Source of the DNA: Anas platyrhynchos
Taxonomy: Eukaryota > Chordata > Aves > Anseriformes > Anatidae
Reading direction: 5' to 3'
Assembly (NCBI RefSeq): GCF_047663525.1
Contig: NC_092605.1
Coordinates: 2,356,001-2,420,000, forward strand
Length of the DNA stretch: 64,000 nt
The notes under the pieces are model-generated. The model made no database searches, was not told the DNA's origin, and saw nothing but the letters and a program-made list of their open reading frames with translations. Below are positions 12,723 to 23,743 of the stretch, piece by piece (position 1 is the stretch's first letter; every line of letters starts with the position of its first letter). A program made the translations under genes and the position numbers.

Positions 12723-15700
12723 AGCTGTTAATACAATTTACAGAGAACAAAACTTCATGCTCAGAGTGCCTCCAGTATTTTGTTCTTAACATGTATTGAT
12801 GAAAACCTTTTAGCATTATCCTTATATTTAGCATCGTAATAAATGTTCTGCATCCCCACGCTGCCATCACTGCTCATTTAAAAGCCTAATAGCTTAATTT
12901 ATGACAGGTTTTCTTTCTAATGCCACTGTTTTCATTCTCATGAATTATAGATCCAGCTCTATATACCATGTTGGTATCAGAGAAAAACTAATAACTTCTC
13001 TTTGTGAAGAGACAAAATAAGACAAAAAAACTGCAGTGTGACAAAAGACAAATGTATTGATTAGAAAAAGTATTTTCTGAGCCTTGGCTTGGAGCAAGCC
13101 TCCTCAAACCCTCTCCCAGATTCCGCTTCACTCGGTCTGGGGGGAAGGAACCACTGCCTTTAGCAGGAACTTGACTTCTTCCAGCAGACCAGTGAGCAGA
13201 ATAAATGACTACCACAGCACTAAATGGGCCAAATCCCTATCCCCTTGTCTAGCAGAGTGACCCCTCATTTTCCTGTAATCTATCATGACCTCTCCCAAAC
13301 TAAATATTCCTTTGTAAATCCTGACTTGGCCACTATCCCATCTTGTAGTTGAACATGTTTTACTACTATTGACCAGCATTTCACTCCTCTGTTTGGACTC
13401 CTCCTTCCAGGGGTCCCAATTAGCAAGAACCATCATTCCTTCTCTTGAATTCCTTCCCTCCCACGATAGCTTATGTTGGTACAAATGGGCAGACTTTTTA
13501 TGTGTTGTAAGCCAATGCAACATGAGGCTCACACACAAAATATAGAGGAAGAATAAACTATTTAATTCATTCTTCCTCTTAACTTTAGAGAACAAAAATA
13601 CTGCCAATTATCTAAATATCTTCTTATGTCTCTGCTTGTTCTTGAGATATTTCACTCTCTTCAAAATGAAATTTGTGAATGGCATGGTTTTTTATTTTTT
13701 GTTTTGCTATATACATTTGTGCCTGCTCATTTTCTCCCCTTACACAAGGAAATCTTGCCAAAGATATCTTCTATATCTCCTACATCCATATCCTCCTTTT
13801 TCTCATTAGCTGACAAGCTGTTAAGTCCTTATTCTGGCAATTTCTTTTGCAAACTCTTCATTCCAGAAGGAAGGAATGCAAAGGCCAGGTAGTCAAACAT
13901 ATCTTTGAAATACTTTAGGCTTCTTTTCCTCTTGTTAAAGCATCCTAAAATAAATATATTCTACACCTACAGTCTGAAAATTTTTACAAGGCAATGCTTT
14001 TATGAAAGTTATAAATCACAGCGGAGATAAGAATGCAAACGAAGAACATTGTATATACAATTGAACTTCAGAGGTATGAGGATCTGGCAGATATGACCAA
14101 GACATTATTTTCTAATTGTTTCCTCACACAGAAACCATCTTCTTTGTCAAAACCTGAGGGACTTACTGGAATATAGTTTATCCCAGTGCCTTCTTCTGAC
14201 ATGAATAACTTTGCCATGCTGACCTTCTCCTCTAAATCCACTCAGCATGGGCTGGAAAGTTTTACATCCTTTCTTGCTGTTTACTTATATCTCTTCTGCC
14301 ACTACAAAGCAGAATTATCACTGCTAAATGACAAAACAAATGCAATGGAGATAGTAAAAAAGAAGGGAGTGAAAGCAGCTTTGAAAACCAAAATATTTAA
14401 GAAGTTCCCAACTAGTGTTGAAGAACATATAAATGCCATCACTACTCCCAACCCCTGCTTTGTACTGGAGGGCAGCAGTAGCAGTCCCAGAAGAGAGAGA
14501 GAGAGAGAGCAAACAAACAGAAATCTTGCAGAGGGTTTTCCCTGATACCCCTTTATCTATCATTGCTGAATAATAGTTTGCACCAGCCTGTGCTGTGCCT
14601 GTGGAGATAGCAAATTAACAAGGAGCTGTGCAACTTGTTAAATGTCCCATTTTTATTAGTGCTCTGTAGTACTGTACAGCATACAAGCAGCATCTCTGAG
14701 CAAGATCCCTCAAATTACTTGGTGTGGATCAAGATGGATGGTTATTTCTTAGTAGCAACTGCTGTAAGGTTGTTCCTGTTGCAGTGGTGGATTGCTTTGG
14801 CAAGTAGGCGTTGTCTTCTGAAGAGTACTGGGTGATCTTTAAAAGCAAAGTGTTGTGACTTGTGTAGATATTCACTGGAGATGCCAGGTGAGCTACCTGA
14901 GCCCAAGAGGACTGAGGCTGCTGCCGTTTGCTTCTCTCCAGCACACACTGATGATACCGATACACTGCTCTTACTTCTGTGGGACACCGGGCAGTTGCAA
15001 AATATTGGCTGATTCCTGGTCCTTAAAATGGAACTTTTCAGAGGTGCTCACAGGGTTTCATCAGTTCCTTATAAGGGAAGAAGAAAGCCTAAAAACTGTA
15101 TTTCTGGAAGAGGCAGAGGCTTTTGGTCTATCAAAGCCTCACAGAGCTCTTTCATGGAAGACCAAAGCTGTGCTCGAAGTCAGTCCCTGAGGCTCTGTGG
15201 AGGCAGCTGTCCAAATGAGAGCCCTGCTCCCAGCTGGCTGGGAAAGCCTCCTCTGCAAGCACATCTCACCGCTGCACCATCTCCCCCAGGGGCTCAGCTG
15301 GGCCCATGGCACCTTCTCAGCTTGGACCCGGCCACATCCACCCCCAGGCTCTGTCCGAGGAGCTGGTTGTCATTAGTTTGGCAGCATGTGCCTACAGGAG
15401 ACAATGAATGGCTGGAGAACAAATAAGCTGACAATGTCAGAGATACTATTGGATGGGAAAACTGATATTTGAGATGAGCTAAATTTAATTATGATTGTTT
15501 AAAATTCTTTCTATGTCTTCTCTATATTTTCTCCTCTGGTTCTCCACCACCACCCGTGTTCCTATTTCAACTTTCAAATTGCTGCACTGGGATGAGCTTG
15601 GCAGCAGAGCCTGCCTGGGAAGCCCTCAGGTCCCCAGTAGCCCATCACGAATCTAGGCATGGTTCCATTGGAAGCCAGCCTTTGATTCACCAAAAGTTTG

Positions 15701-16639
15701 ACATAGCCAAGATACTTCAGAAGAAGCAATTTTGGGTTTTCTGCAGAAAAAGAATGACTTCATGACTTCCAAAAATATTCAAACCAGCTCTAACCACTAC
15801 ATCTTCAACAGTGATGAGCTGCTACCTCTTAATCAACCCCAAGAATAGCTAGATTAGATATTTTGCTCCATTTTGAACAAATTATGGTATCCTCAAACAA
15901 ATACTTGTGGGTAGCTAAATTAGTCTTTACAAATGTATAAACTAATTTGGGTTAATTGTCAGTTAATCATCTCAAAAGATGAGGTTTAGGCATTTTTCTA
16001 GAAAAGAATGCAACAAAACCAGAAAGACAATACATTTCTGATATTTTTAAGGTGAAAGAATAACAAAAACTAGGCAGACCATTCAAGAACTTTTAGCCTA
16101 CTTTTGTACAGAATCAAAACAGCCGTAGGAAGAAAGAGATACGATGTTCCTCATTTCTTCTGGAAGGCAAAATCTTAATGACAACTGACTGTTCTTCGAG
16201 TTGGATCTCTAACATCAGCTGTAGTGAACACTGATGTGTGTGTGACTGACTAATCTGGGGGAGCAGAGTAAAAGAGTGAAAGAGGTTTGGGGGATTATTT
16301 TCAAAAAAGAAAATTGATATCCAACTTGCAGTGTGATAGTCACTTTCATGGTTGTGAAAATGATTGTCTTGAGCCCTGTCCTCTCTTAAGAAAGCAATAA
16401 CATTACATTACTTTCTCAGTCCACCTTCATCTATCCCTATTTTATGGAATCTATGGCCATGTTCATTCTGAAAGTAACACTAAAGTGCAGTAGAGCAAGT
16501 AATGTTCCTCAACCATTGCCACATCCTCGGAATGAGTCATTAAGTCATGCACCTGCAACTCCAGGGAAGAGAAGTGCATCATCTGGAAGGCCATGGGGTT
16601 CACCCAAATAAGTGGCATTACAATCCAGCTGTTGCAGGG
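12723..16639. other. Unique non-coding sequence with one (AG)9 microsatellite
   Basis: A perfect (AG)9 lies at 14492-14509. The 132-codon minus frame at 13209-13607 and the 132-codon plus frame at 15028-15426 have no domain I recognise. The latter sits in a locally GC-rich patch (15.1-15.4 kb), which makes chance open frames longer. No repeat family identified. Confidence 0.55.
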
Positions 16640-16649
16640 AATGGTTCTG

Positions 16650-16995
16650 GCAATTCAGTAGGTGGCACTACTCCCTTTGAGTCAGGACCAACATTCATGT
16701 GAAGTTAGGGAGCTTTGTGCAGTAGCATCTGGTATCCCTCAGCTGTCACATTGAAAAGATTCTTCTTCCTCACGAAACAGCACATCATTAAAGATCCCAT
16801 GGCATGTTTCACAAGACTATACTCAGCAATGCTGGTGCACTGAGCAAACTTCATTACCTTTTGCCTCCCCGAATTCTGTTTCCATTAGAAAAGGTGATTT
16901 ACTTCTTGTCAGATACAACTCTGGTTGTTGGCATTTAATAGATTACACCTTCTACACAAGAAGCTGTCTGCTTTCAGTGGAAGTGTGTAACTGAA
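16650..16995 (+). repeat. Ancient sauropsid-type interspersed repeat, family unassigned
   Basis: The stretch around 16,790-16,815 (core ATTAAAGATCCCATGGCA), followed about 90 bases later by a CCTCCCCGAATTC segment and then a 'taatagatta...ctacacaag' segment near 16,940-16,965, has the order of a dispersed repeat I associate with turtle and other sauropsid genomes. An L2- or MIR-type 3' tail is my best guess. The copy is strongly diverged and has no poly-A tail. The strand is given relative to that remembered order. The match is from memory and needs a repeat library to confirm. Confidence 0.42.
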
Positions 16996-17494
16996 ATTGT
17001 ATGTTTTTGTAGAATAATTAAATACTTTTCAGGAGGGCAGTGTATCAATGTCAATTGGTTTCACTATGTTTCTCAAGCTGCTTTGTCCGTGGTACATGAA
17101 CCCAGCGTTTCTGTTGGATGGTGGTGATATGAGCAGAGACTTCTTCATGAGCAGAATTGAGCACAAGGACTGTCTGAGATAGCTGCATTATGATTATGTG
17201 GCATCTGTGTGAATTTAGTGTGTTTGGAGGCATCTCCCCAGGCGGAGTGGCAATGTCACTGTAAGAGGTGAGATTAGGAGCGTCAGTATTCTTCCTATTA
17301 CTCACCTAGAGGGAGAATAAATTCAGACTGTAACAGAGAAGCCAGACTACTAACAGCAGGGTTACTCTTATGAGGTGAATTTAAAGACCTCCACCTGTTT
17401 ATCCCTGAAGTGAGCGTTCTGGAGGAAGGGTTGTGTAAATACACCTAGAGATAAATGCTAGAGGAAATAAGACTGTTTACACTAAAGGAAGCCT

Positions 17495-17690
17495 TAGCAG
17501 AAGAACAAATGACACTAAAATTATGATGGGTACAATTAAGCTGAACACCACATAACTAGCAACCTGAGCAAGAGGAGTCTGGAACCACCTTCTACCAGGA
17601 GCACAGAGCCTAACTGTTTTTAAGATAGAAGTTAATCAGCTTATGAAATGGCTTACATGATGCAGCTGCTGAATACAAAACCTATTCAAC
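17495..17690 (+). mobile_element. CR1-superfamily LINE fossil, 3' coding end
   Basis: Codons at 17577-17657 read VWNHLLPGAQ followed by SLTVFKIEVNQLMKWLT and then a stop. This has the layout of the reverse-transcriptase C-terminal signature of CR1-type LINEs: WNxLP, a short variable spacer, then FK..L[DN].LM. The 70-80 bases upstream (including GCAGAAGAACAAATG near 17,497) also resemble that part of the family, but the reading frame there is broken. The copy is old, lacks a recognisable 5' body and has no intact ORF. It is clearly more diverged than the copy at 22.6-23.1 kb. Confidence 0.55.
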
Positions 17691-19354
17691 CTGTTTTTGC
17701 GGTCACACTCCAACAAATAACTAAGATCAGCTTCCTAAGTACATTTCCGCACCGCCCGTGCCCTCTTGCTATGTCTCCATCTGCTTATTGCTTGAACCTG
17801 TGACTTTGTCTGGCACGTGTGGTATGCTTTGTACTGTTTAGTACCTCTAATCCCGTTTCTTTTTGAATCACACTTGATGCTATTTTGTGTAATGCATTAC
17901 TGATGTGGAAAAGAACGAATGCACATCTTACACAAAAGCAAAAGTAGTCTCCCATTTCAGGAATGCACTGGCAATAATCCACCAGACAAAGATTTCACTT
18001 ACAACTGCAAGAATGGACATAAAAGGTGAATGGTTGCCTTCCTGAAAGAGCCCAGGAATGCCACTGGGCCTCCAGTCATTGCTCACTCAGACGACAGCCA
18101 TTACAAAGTCTATATGAAGCACAGGTTTTTACTACCCACCTTCTCCTCCACACCCACAAAAGCCTGTCAAGCCCCATACCTTTTATGCATAAGTATTATT
18201 GCCCTGGGTAAAATGGATGGTGAAAACCAAGATATCGGTGGGCAGGTATTTGCTTCTCTAAATAGCAGCAGAAGAAAGTGAGGAGTGAATGGACATGGCA
18301 TTGCCTTTAAACTTGCCTTTTCAAGGAGGTCCTCCATCACTTTTGAGTACCTCTCAGGAACAGCACACAAGGCTGATGTCCCCAGATAAATTCTGTTGTT
18401 CAGAATAAAGACTTTCTCAATGCTTTACAAAACCTATCTTAAAAATAAATAAATAAATAAAAAGCACAGATCACCAATGTTGCTTATTTTCTTGTTTATG
18501 GAAATAGTGAAGGTAGAGTTAATGTTAGGTTCAGTCTGAGAGCAGAAACAACCAGTCAGAAAGTAAAATGAAGTAGCTATGTCCTCTGCATTGCATAACC
18601 TGAAGAGTCCAACTTTCGGCAGTTTTTCCTTCTGTTTTTCCAGAAGCCACTGGTGATTTTTTTTTTTTTTAAATTTGTTTTCTTAAAGTATTCATAATAA
18701 TTTGTCCCTCTTCAGATGCACGAAGAATGACGTTTCAACTCGCGCAAAAATCCAGCCAGCAGAGGCATGGTGAGAGCATTTATCCTCTATAATCCAGTCT
18801 ACTGGTAGACTCTCTATTTTGGATTCAAAGAGACTAAATGCAATGTTTTTGTTGTTTTGTTTTTACTGTGGGCTGTGAATCAATGGAACTACAGTCTAAC
18901 TTTATGATCTCCTGGGGAGCCTGAAATGCTTTTGTCTCTGATCAAACCCCTTTTCTTTGTCAGCAAAGCAGACTAATTACTAGAGACTGTATCATGTTCA
19001 AACCACTCCGTGCTGGAAGCGAATGGGGAGTGTAGTAAGGCTGGGAATATAAGCCCACCTGCAAACAGATCTCATCATGGACTGCGTCTAAACTGAATCA
19101 TTCAAAAACATATGCCTTTACAAGGAAGGAAGAACCAAATATTAAGGGGCTAAGAAGAAAACATGGTCACGTTTGTTTGGATTTGGATTAGTATGGATTT
19201 TATAGCTGGAGTTGAACGATGTTGACCATATGGCAAATCAGAGCAGTTTCTAGGGTGCTTAAAATGTGTAATCAGTTCAAAGAAACTTTGCGGCACACCT
19301 CTCCGAGCAATTACTAGTGCTAGTGCAGTTAGAGGAAAAAGACATGGCAAAGCA
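17691..19354. other. Unique non-coding sequence with an AAAT microsatellite
   Basis: A short AAAT-type microsatellite lies at 18441-18463 and a T14 run at 18657-18670. No exon or repeat family recognised; open frames are at most 83 codons. Confidence 0.55.
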
Positions 19355-19578
19355 AGAACAGGAAGCTGGGAAATGAATTCCTGGCTTTATCCATCACTAA
19401 GAAGTGTTTTGTCAAGTGTCACTTAAGTTGTCTGCACCTTCATTTTCTCCACTTTAAAAGCCGTCTTGTAACACTGACCTCACAGTGCATGAGCTAATTA
19501 ATTCCTATTGATAAAGTGCTTTGCAATAGCTTGTTGACAGGCACTAAAGGAGTGCCCAGTGATGATACTGTTGTTATG
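19355..19578 (+). repeat. MIR-type SINE fossil
   Basis: Read on the + strand it follows the MIR order: a 'gctggg..tgaattcctggctt' segment, 'gtcaagtgtcacttaa', 'cttcattttctccactttaaaa' with short changes, 'acactgacctcacag', a run of attaattaa, 'ataaagtgctttgcaat', and a gcactaaaggagtgc end (19,441-19,575). The copy is diverged and lacks a clear tRNA-like head. MIR elements predate the amniote radiation, so a decayed copy in a bird is expected. Confidence 0.6.
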
Positions 19579-20381
19579 GCTGCTCTGGTGTGTTGGGAAC
19601 CGAACTAGGACAACTTCATTTCAGCTGTCTGCCTCTGGCAAGTGAATCTTAAGTGACCTTGAGATCAATCAGAAAAGAAAACTAATCCGTCAGTTGTATG
19701 AAGTGACCTATCTTAGCCTGCTTCCTAGCTATAAACTGACTGAGATTTACCTTTAAGCTTTCCAAGAGCACAGAGGGAAGAACCCTTGTTATAAGTGAAA
19801 TGTTCCTGGAAATCTTTAGATATGTGCCATAGAATATTTGGAACATAGCTCTTAGTCCTTCAAGATCATTTCTTTTCACTGTAGTTTAATTGAGCCCAAG
19901 AGTCAGAGATGAAAAGGAATACTAACTCAGAAGTGAAAGTCGTTATAATTGGTAGCTATGAGGTTGATGACTATTTCAGGATAATTTTACTGACATAAGT
20001 TAATATTTCAAATACATTTGTATTCATGTATTCACATATTCATTCAAAACATCATAGATTAAAGAACTCAGATAGTATTTTGGACATAGCCAGGCAGACA
20101 TCTATAGTTATTTTTCTGTTTGTCCTTTTTTTTTTTTTTTTCCCCTCCAATTTTCTCTCTAGCAGTATCTTTAGAGCAATTCTGGTACAGGGGCCATTGG
20201 GCAGCATGTCGCCTAGCCTGAGAGCCCTTGTTAGTTTTTATGTCTGAAAAACAAGGTTTTTCCATTGCCCACCTCAATGGAGTACCTTGGCAATACTAAG
20301 CTTTCATACAGTTTTCTTCATTTTTTAATCTCTTTGATCTGATTCTGCCCTTGTAACATTGCTTGGAGGCAGATGATTAGC

Positions 20382-20409
20382 TTGGTGCCAACCATACATT
20401 TGGCACCAA
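20382..20409. repeat. Perfect 10-base inverted repeat, 8-base loop
   Basis: TTGGTGCCAA at 20382-20391 is the exact reverse complement of TTGGCACCAA at 20400-20409, with 8 bases between. Each arm is itself nearly palindromic and looks like NFI half-site sequence (TTGGC/GCCAA). It could be a protein-binding site or a hairpin in RNA; nothing else supports either reading. Confidence 0.8.
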
Positions 20410-21697
20410 ATGATGTATAAAATACCACCTCTGACCTCTAAGATCCCAATTAAAGCTCAAACCCTCAAACCCTGCAGGATGCTGGGTACCCTAGGAGATT
20501 CCTGTTTTCTTTCTACTCCTTCAGTTAAAAAGTTGGAAAAAAAAAAAAAAAAAAGACTTCATAAGCTGAGGCATCACAAAATTTTATTTAAATGTACATT
20601 AAATCATCTGCTTGTTTTATTATGAAGTTTACAAATGATGAAACCACGAGAAAATGTAACAAATTTGCTTTACATCTCCAAGATAAATTGATAGCATAGC
20701 TGGTGGAAAGTTTAAAAAAATACCCTTGGCCTCACATTTTGCTCAGTATGGAATGAAACTATCTATGTAACTGTACTTCCAAAGATGAATTTAACTTTCA
20801 TTAAGAAAAATCAGAATTGTAGCTCAGAGTGGATTTAAAGCACACAAATGGTGAGCACTATATGATTCTCTCTAAGTTTTTGTACTGTGCTTTTTGTCTG
20901 CTTTCAAATAAATTAAATCTTACCAGTGCCAACTGTAACCTCTTCCCTAATCATGGGGAATTTCCACTTGGTGATGTCACTGGCTCCAGTGGTCAGCTTC
21001 CGTATCATTGCTCACAACCTCTTCTCTGGGTGGCCACACACACCAGATCTCTCTTTTTATCTTTTGATTCTTACACCGCTGTTGGAGGAAAACTCACCCA
21101 ACCACCATAAACAACTCAGGAAATATATTGGAAATATGTTATATTCTGGCCATGCTCCACAGTGAAATCTGGGTGTACTGGCCAGCACAAATGGATAGAA
21201 ATCCACATGGGACATTTTTCACGTTCCAGGGCACATGCTGCTTATGGAAAAATATATATGTATATATATTCCACTGGAAACAGGCACAGGATAGAGAGAC
21301 TTTCCCTGTCCTATTGTTACAGTGCCACCAGAACTGGTGTTGGGAATATTGAGGTACCAGCATCTGTGACTAGCAGATGGGCAAGCCCACACTCAGCAAG
21401 GAAAAGTGCATAAGAGGCAAGGAGAAGTTGGTTTGTTCTCACCTGTCTTAAATATGCTCTTAGAGCAGCTTTGCAAATATTTATGTTAACAAGTAAGTGG
21501 GCAGGTTGCATTCATGCCCCTAAAATGTTTCCAGTGATGTGAAACCTTCCTCCAGCCCAGTGTCTTGTTCCCAGGAGATGTCCATAGCTGGTGCAAGAGT
21601 CCAAGGACGGGTGGACAAGTTCACTGTGGTCCTTTGTCTGCACACTCTCCCAGCCTCCAGCAATTAAGGGATCAGCTACTTGCCAGAGCCACTAGTA

Positions 21698-21719
21698 ATT
21701 AATATTTTAAAATATTAAT
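21698..21719. repeat. Perfect 22-base AT-only palindrome
   Basis: ATTAATATTTT at 21698-21708 is followed immediately by its exact reverse complement at 21709-21719. The palindrome is made only of A and T and ends cleanly at both sides. AT-only palindromes can extrude cruciforms and are unstable; it may also be a chance product of AT-rich sequence. Confidence 0.9.
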
Positions 21720-22572
21720 AAATGCAGAGCTGCTTATCTACAGCAAGTGAATGGGAGCATGTGAGCAGCACGGGTGATTGTAGCAGATGACTTCATAGCA
21801 GGAGACAATATCAGTCCTTAGCACAGCTGTCTGAAAGGCTGCTTTGTGCTTTATTTGCTGAGGACAGCTTTAATTGCCACCTTCAACGACTTAATGGGGA
21901 GGGGGGATGTTGCAGAGGCAGCCTCTACTTTGAGCTGTGCCATAGCAGACAAACAGCAGCAGACGCAGTTTGCAGCAAGGGTAATTTTAGTTAGAAAGAA
22001 GGAAGAAAAAAATCACCATGACTGTGAACAGGTGCCTGAGAGGCTGTGAAATCCCCACCCATAAAGATATGCAAAACTCAATTAGAAGATGAGGCCCTGA
22101 GCAGCGCAGTCTGGCTTTGAAGTTCACTCTGCTTTGAGCAGAAGGTTCATTCTAACCAGAATTATGCTGTGACCTTAATGAATCTATACCTGTGATTTTT
22201 GACTTCACACAAACTATAAGTTTGCTATATACAAAAATATTTCTTGTAAATTAGCCTTTCCAGGTGCTGTCTGTATCTTCAGAAAATAACATTTTCTTGG
22301 GCATATGTCTATGCATCCTGAATGAATGTACTGCCACTTTATTATTCTTATTGATCTCCTCTGAAATATTAATCCCTGATGCCCTGATTTGATTTAATAA
22401 TTATTCTTTGGTTAATCACCTGTCACCAGCACTCCTGACAATAATAAATGAGATGGGCAGGGCACCTCTTGAGCCCCTTGCATCTCCTGCAGTTGGCATT
22501 TGGTTCGAACTGGTTTCACACAACTGGTTTGAAAACTGGGCTGCCGGAGGGAGCAATAAACAGATGCCCGAG

Positions 22573-23128
22573 TCATAGAGATATAGAATCACAAAATATC
22601 CTGAGTTGGAAGGGACCCATAAGGATCACTGAGTCCAACTCCTGGCCCCACACAGGCCTACCCAACAATTCAGACCATATAACTGAGAGCACAGTCCAAA
22701 CACTTCGTAAACTCCGACAGGCTTGGTGCTGTGATTGCATCCCTGGGGAGCCTGTTCCAGTGCCTGACAACCCTCTCAGTGAAGAACCTCTTCCTGATAT
22801 CCAGCTTGAACCTCCCCTTTTGCAGCTTGACCCCATTCCCTCGGGTCCTGTCACTGGTCACTAAAGAGCACAGATTGGTGCCTGCTCCTTCAATCCCTCT
22901 CATGAGGAAGCTGTAGGCCGCCATGAGGCCTCCCCTCAGCCTCCTCTTCTCCAGGCTGAATAGGCCCAGTGACCTCAGCCGCTCCTCATACATCTTCCCC
23001 TCTAGGCCTTTCACCATCTGCGTAGCCCTCCTCTGGATACTCTCCAACAGTTTCACGACCTTTTTGTACTGTGGTGCCCAGAACTGCACACAGTACTCAA
23101 GGTGAGGCCGCACCATAGCAGTCCCCAT
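22573..23128 (-). mobile_element. CR1 LINE (chicken repeat 1), 5'-truncated
   Basis: The element reads on the minus strand. Its 3' end lies at about 22573, where degenerate copies of the CR1 terminal octamer (ATTCTATG-like) follow the characteristic 'gggtcccttccaactcagga' segment. The minus-strand sequence then carries the C-terminal part of the ORF2 reverse transcriptase up to about 23128, where CR1 similarity stops. The copy is about 550 bases of an element of roughly 4.5 kb, a typical 5' truncation. There is no poly-A tail, as usual for CR1, and no target-site duplication is evident. It is the only well-preserved mobile element in the window and the strongest evidence that this is avian DNA. 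Confidence 0.95.
22670..23128 (-). pseudogene. CR1 ORF2 reverse transcriptase, C-terminal remnant
   Basis: An open frame of 152 codons encodes the last part of CR1 ORF2, the endonuclease/reverse transcriptase that copies the element into new genomic sites. Visible family signatures are [13 protein letters not shown] (residues 7-19), the RRAT...KGLEG segment (33-44), [17 protein letters not shown] (47-63), SDRTRGNG (92-99), [16 protein letters not shown] (114-129) and a terminal [10 protein letters not shown]. The apurinic endonuclease domain and the catalytic YADD region, which lie further N-terminal, are absent through truncation, so the fragment cannot act as an enzyme. The methionine at residue 1 lies at the truncation point and is not a real start. 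The lack of frameshifts or in-frame stops over 152 codons indicates a relatively recent insertion compared with the other repeats here. Confidence 0.93.
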
Positions 23129-23605
23129 AGTCAGGCCACCAGTCTGCTGAGTTCAATCCCAGATGGTGCGTTGACAACAGAAATCCTGCCCTGCCACCTC
23201 CTCCTTTTGGTGGCCGGTTTGCAGCAGTAGGCTAACCAGTTTGGCAGGAAGCAATGATATTTCTCATATTTTCACCCATTGCTGGCATAAAAGCCAAAGT
23301 AAAATCATTTTAACTTCAGCCCATCCCATGCCGCAGCTGCAGCTTTGTGAACACTTTGGGAATCCCTGTGTGCTAGAGGAGTGCAACGATTTCTGCTGCA
23401 CAGATGAAGAATAGAGACACGAAGGGACAAATTTTCAGAAATTCTCAGCATGCACTGAAGGGACCAAAAGAAGACAACTCTTAGATAGGCAGCCAGCTTT
23501 CTTCTTCTTCTTCTTCTTTTTTCTATTTTTTTCCCCTCTTTTTAATGCTGAGCACTCAGCAGTTCTCAGCAGCCCCATCTTTTAGATGCTTAAATGGGCT
23601 CGGAC
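23129..23605. other. Unique sequence with a (TTC)n microsatellite
   Basis: A TTC repeat of about six units lies at 23499-23517 and passes into a T-rich stretch to about 23,545. Nothing else recognised. Confidence 0.6.
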
Positions 23606-23743
23606 TTTTATTTTAAGAAAAAGAAGCTGGCTGTTAAAGGACTTGCCCAAGCTCACACAGGGTGTCTGTGGCAGAGCCAGCAACCGAACCCAGATCTCCT
23701 AAGTCTCAGGCCAGCCTTAACCACAAGACCATTCTTCCTCTCA
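23606..23743 (-). repeat. MIR-type SINE fossil
   Basis: This is the clearest MIR copy in the window. Reading the + strand (the antisense of MIR) one sees GACTTGCCCAAGCTCACACAG near 23,640-23,665, then GTGGCAGAGCCAGCAACCGAACCCAG in pieces, 'atctcctaagtctcaggcc', and CCTTAACCACAAGACCATTC near 23,715-23,735. These correspond to the MIR tRNA-derived head (with its B-box complement) and CORE region. The 3' LINE-like tail is mostly lost. The preserved B box is too decayed to imply activity. Confidence 0.75.

Larger units (their letters stand above)
19579..22572. other. Unique non-coding sequence with inverted repeats
   Basis: No exon seen. It holds T16 at 20126-20141, A18 at 20537-20554, a 10-base inverted repeat at 20382-20409, a TA-rich spot near 21,250-21,270 and a perfect 22-base palindrome at 21698-21719. 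Open frames are at most 93 codons. Confidence 0.55.

Noticed and set aside
13209..13607. 132-codon minus-strand open frame
   Set aside because: Composition and residue order match no family I know. No splice-site context or upstream promoter features; length is compatible with chance.
22500..22515. GGTTCGAAC resembling a tRNA B box
   Set aside because: No A box at the right distance, no cloverleaf, and no SINE body around it.
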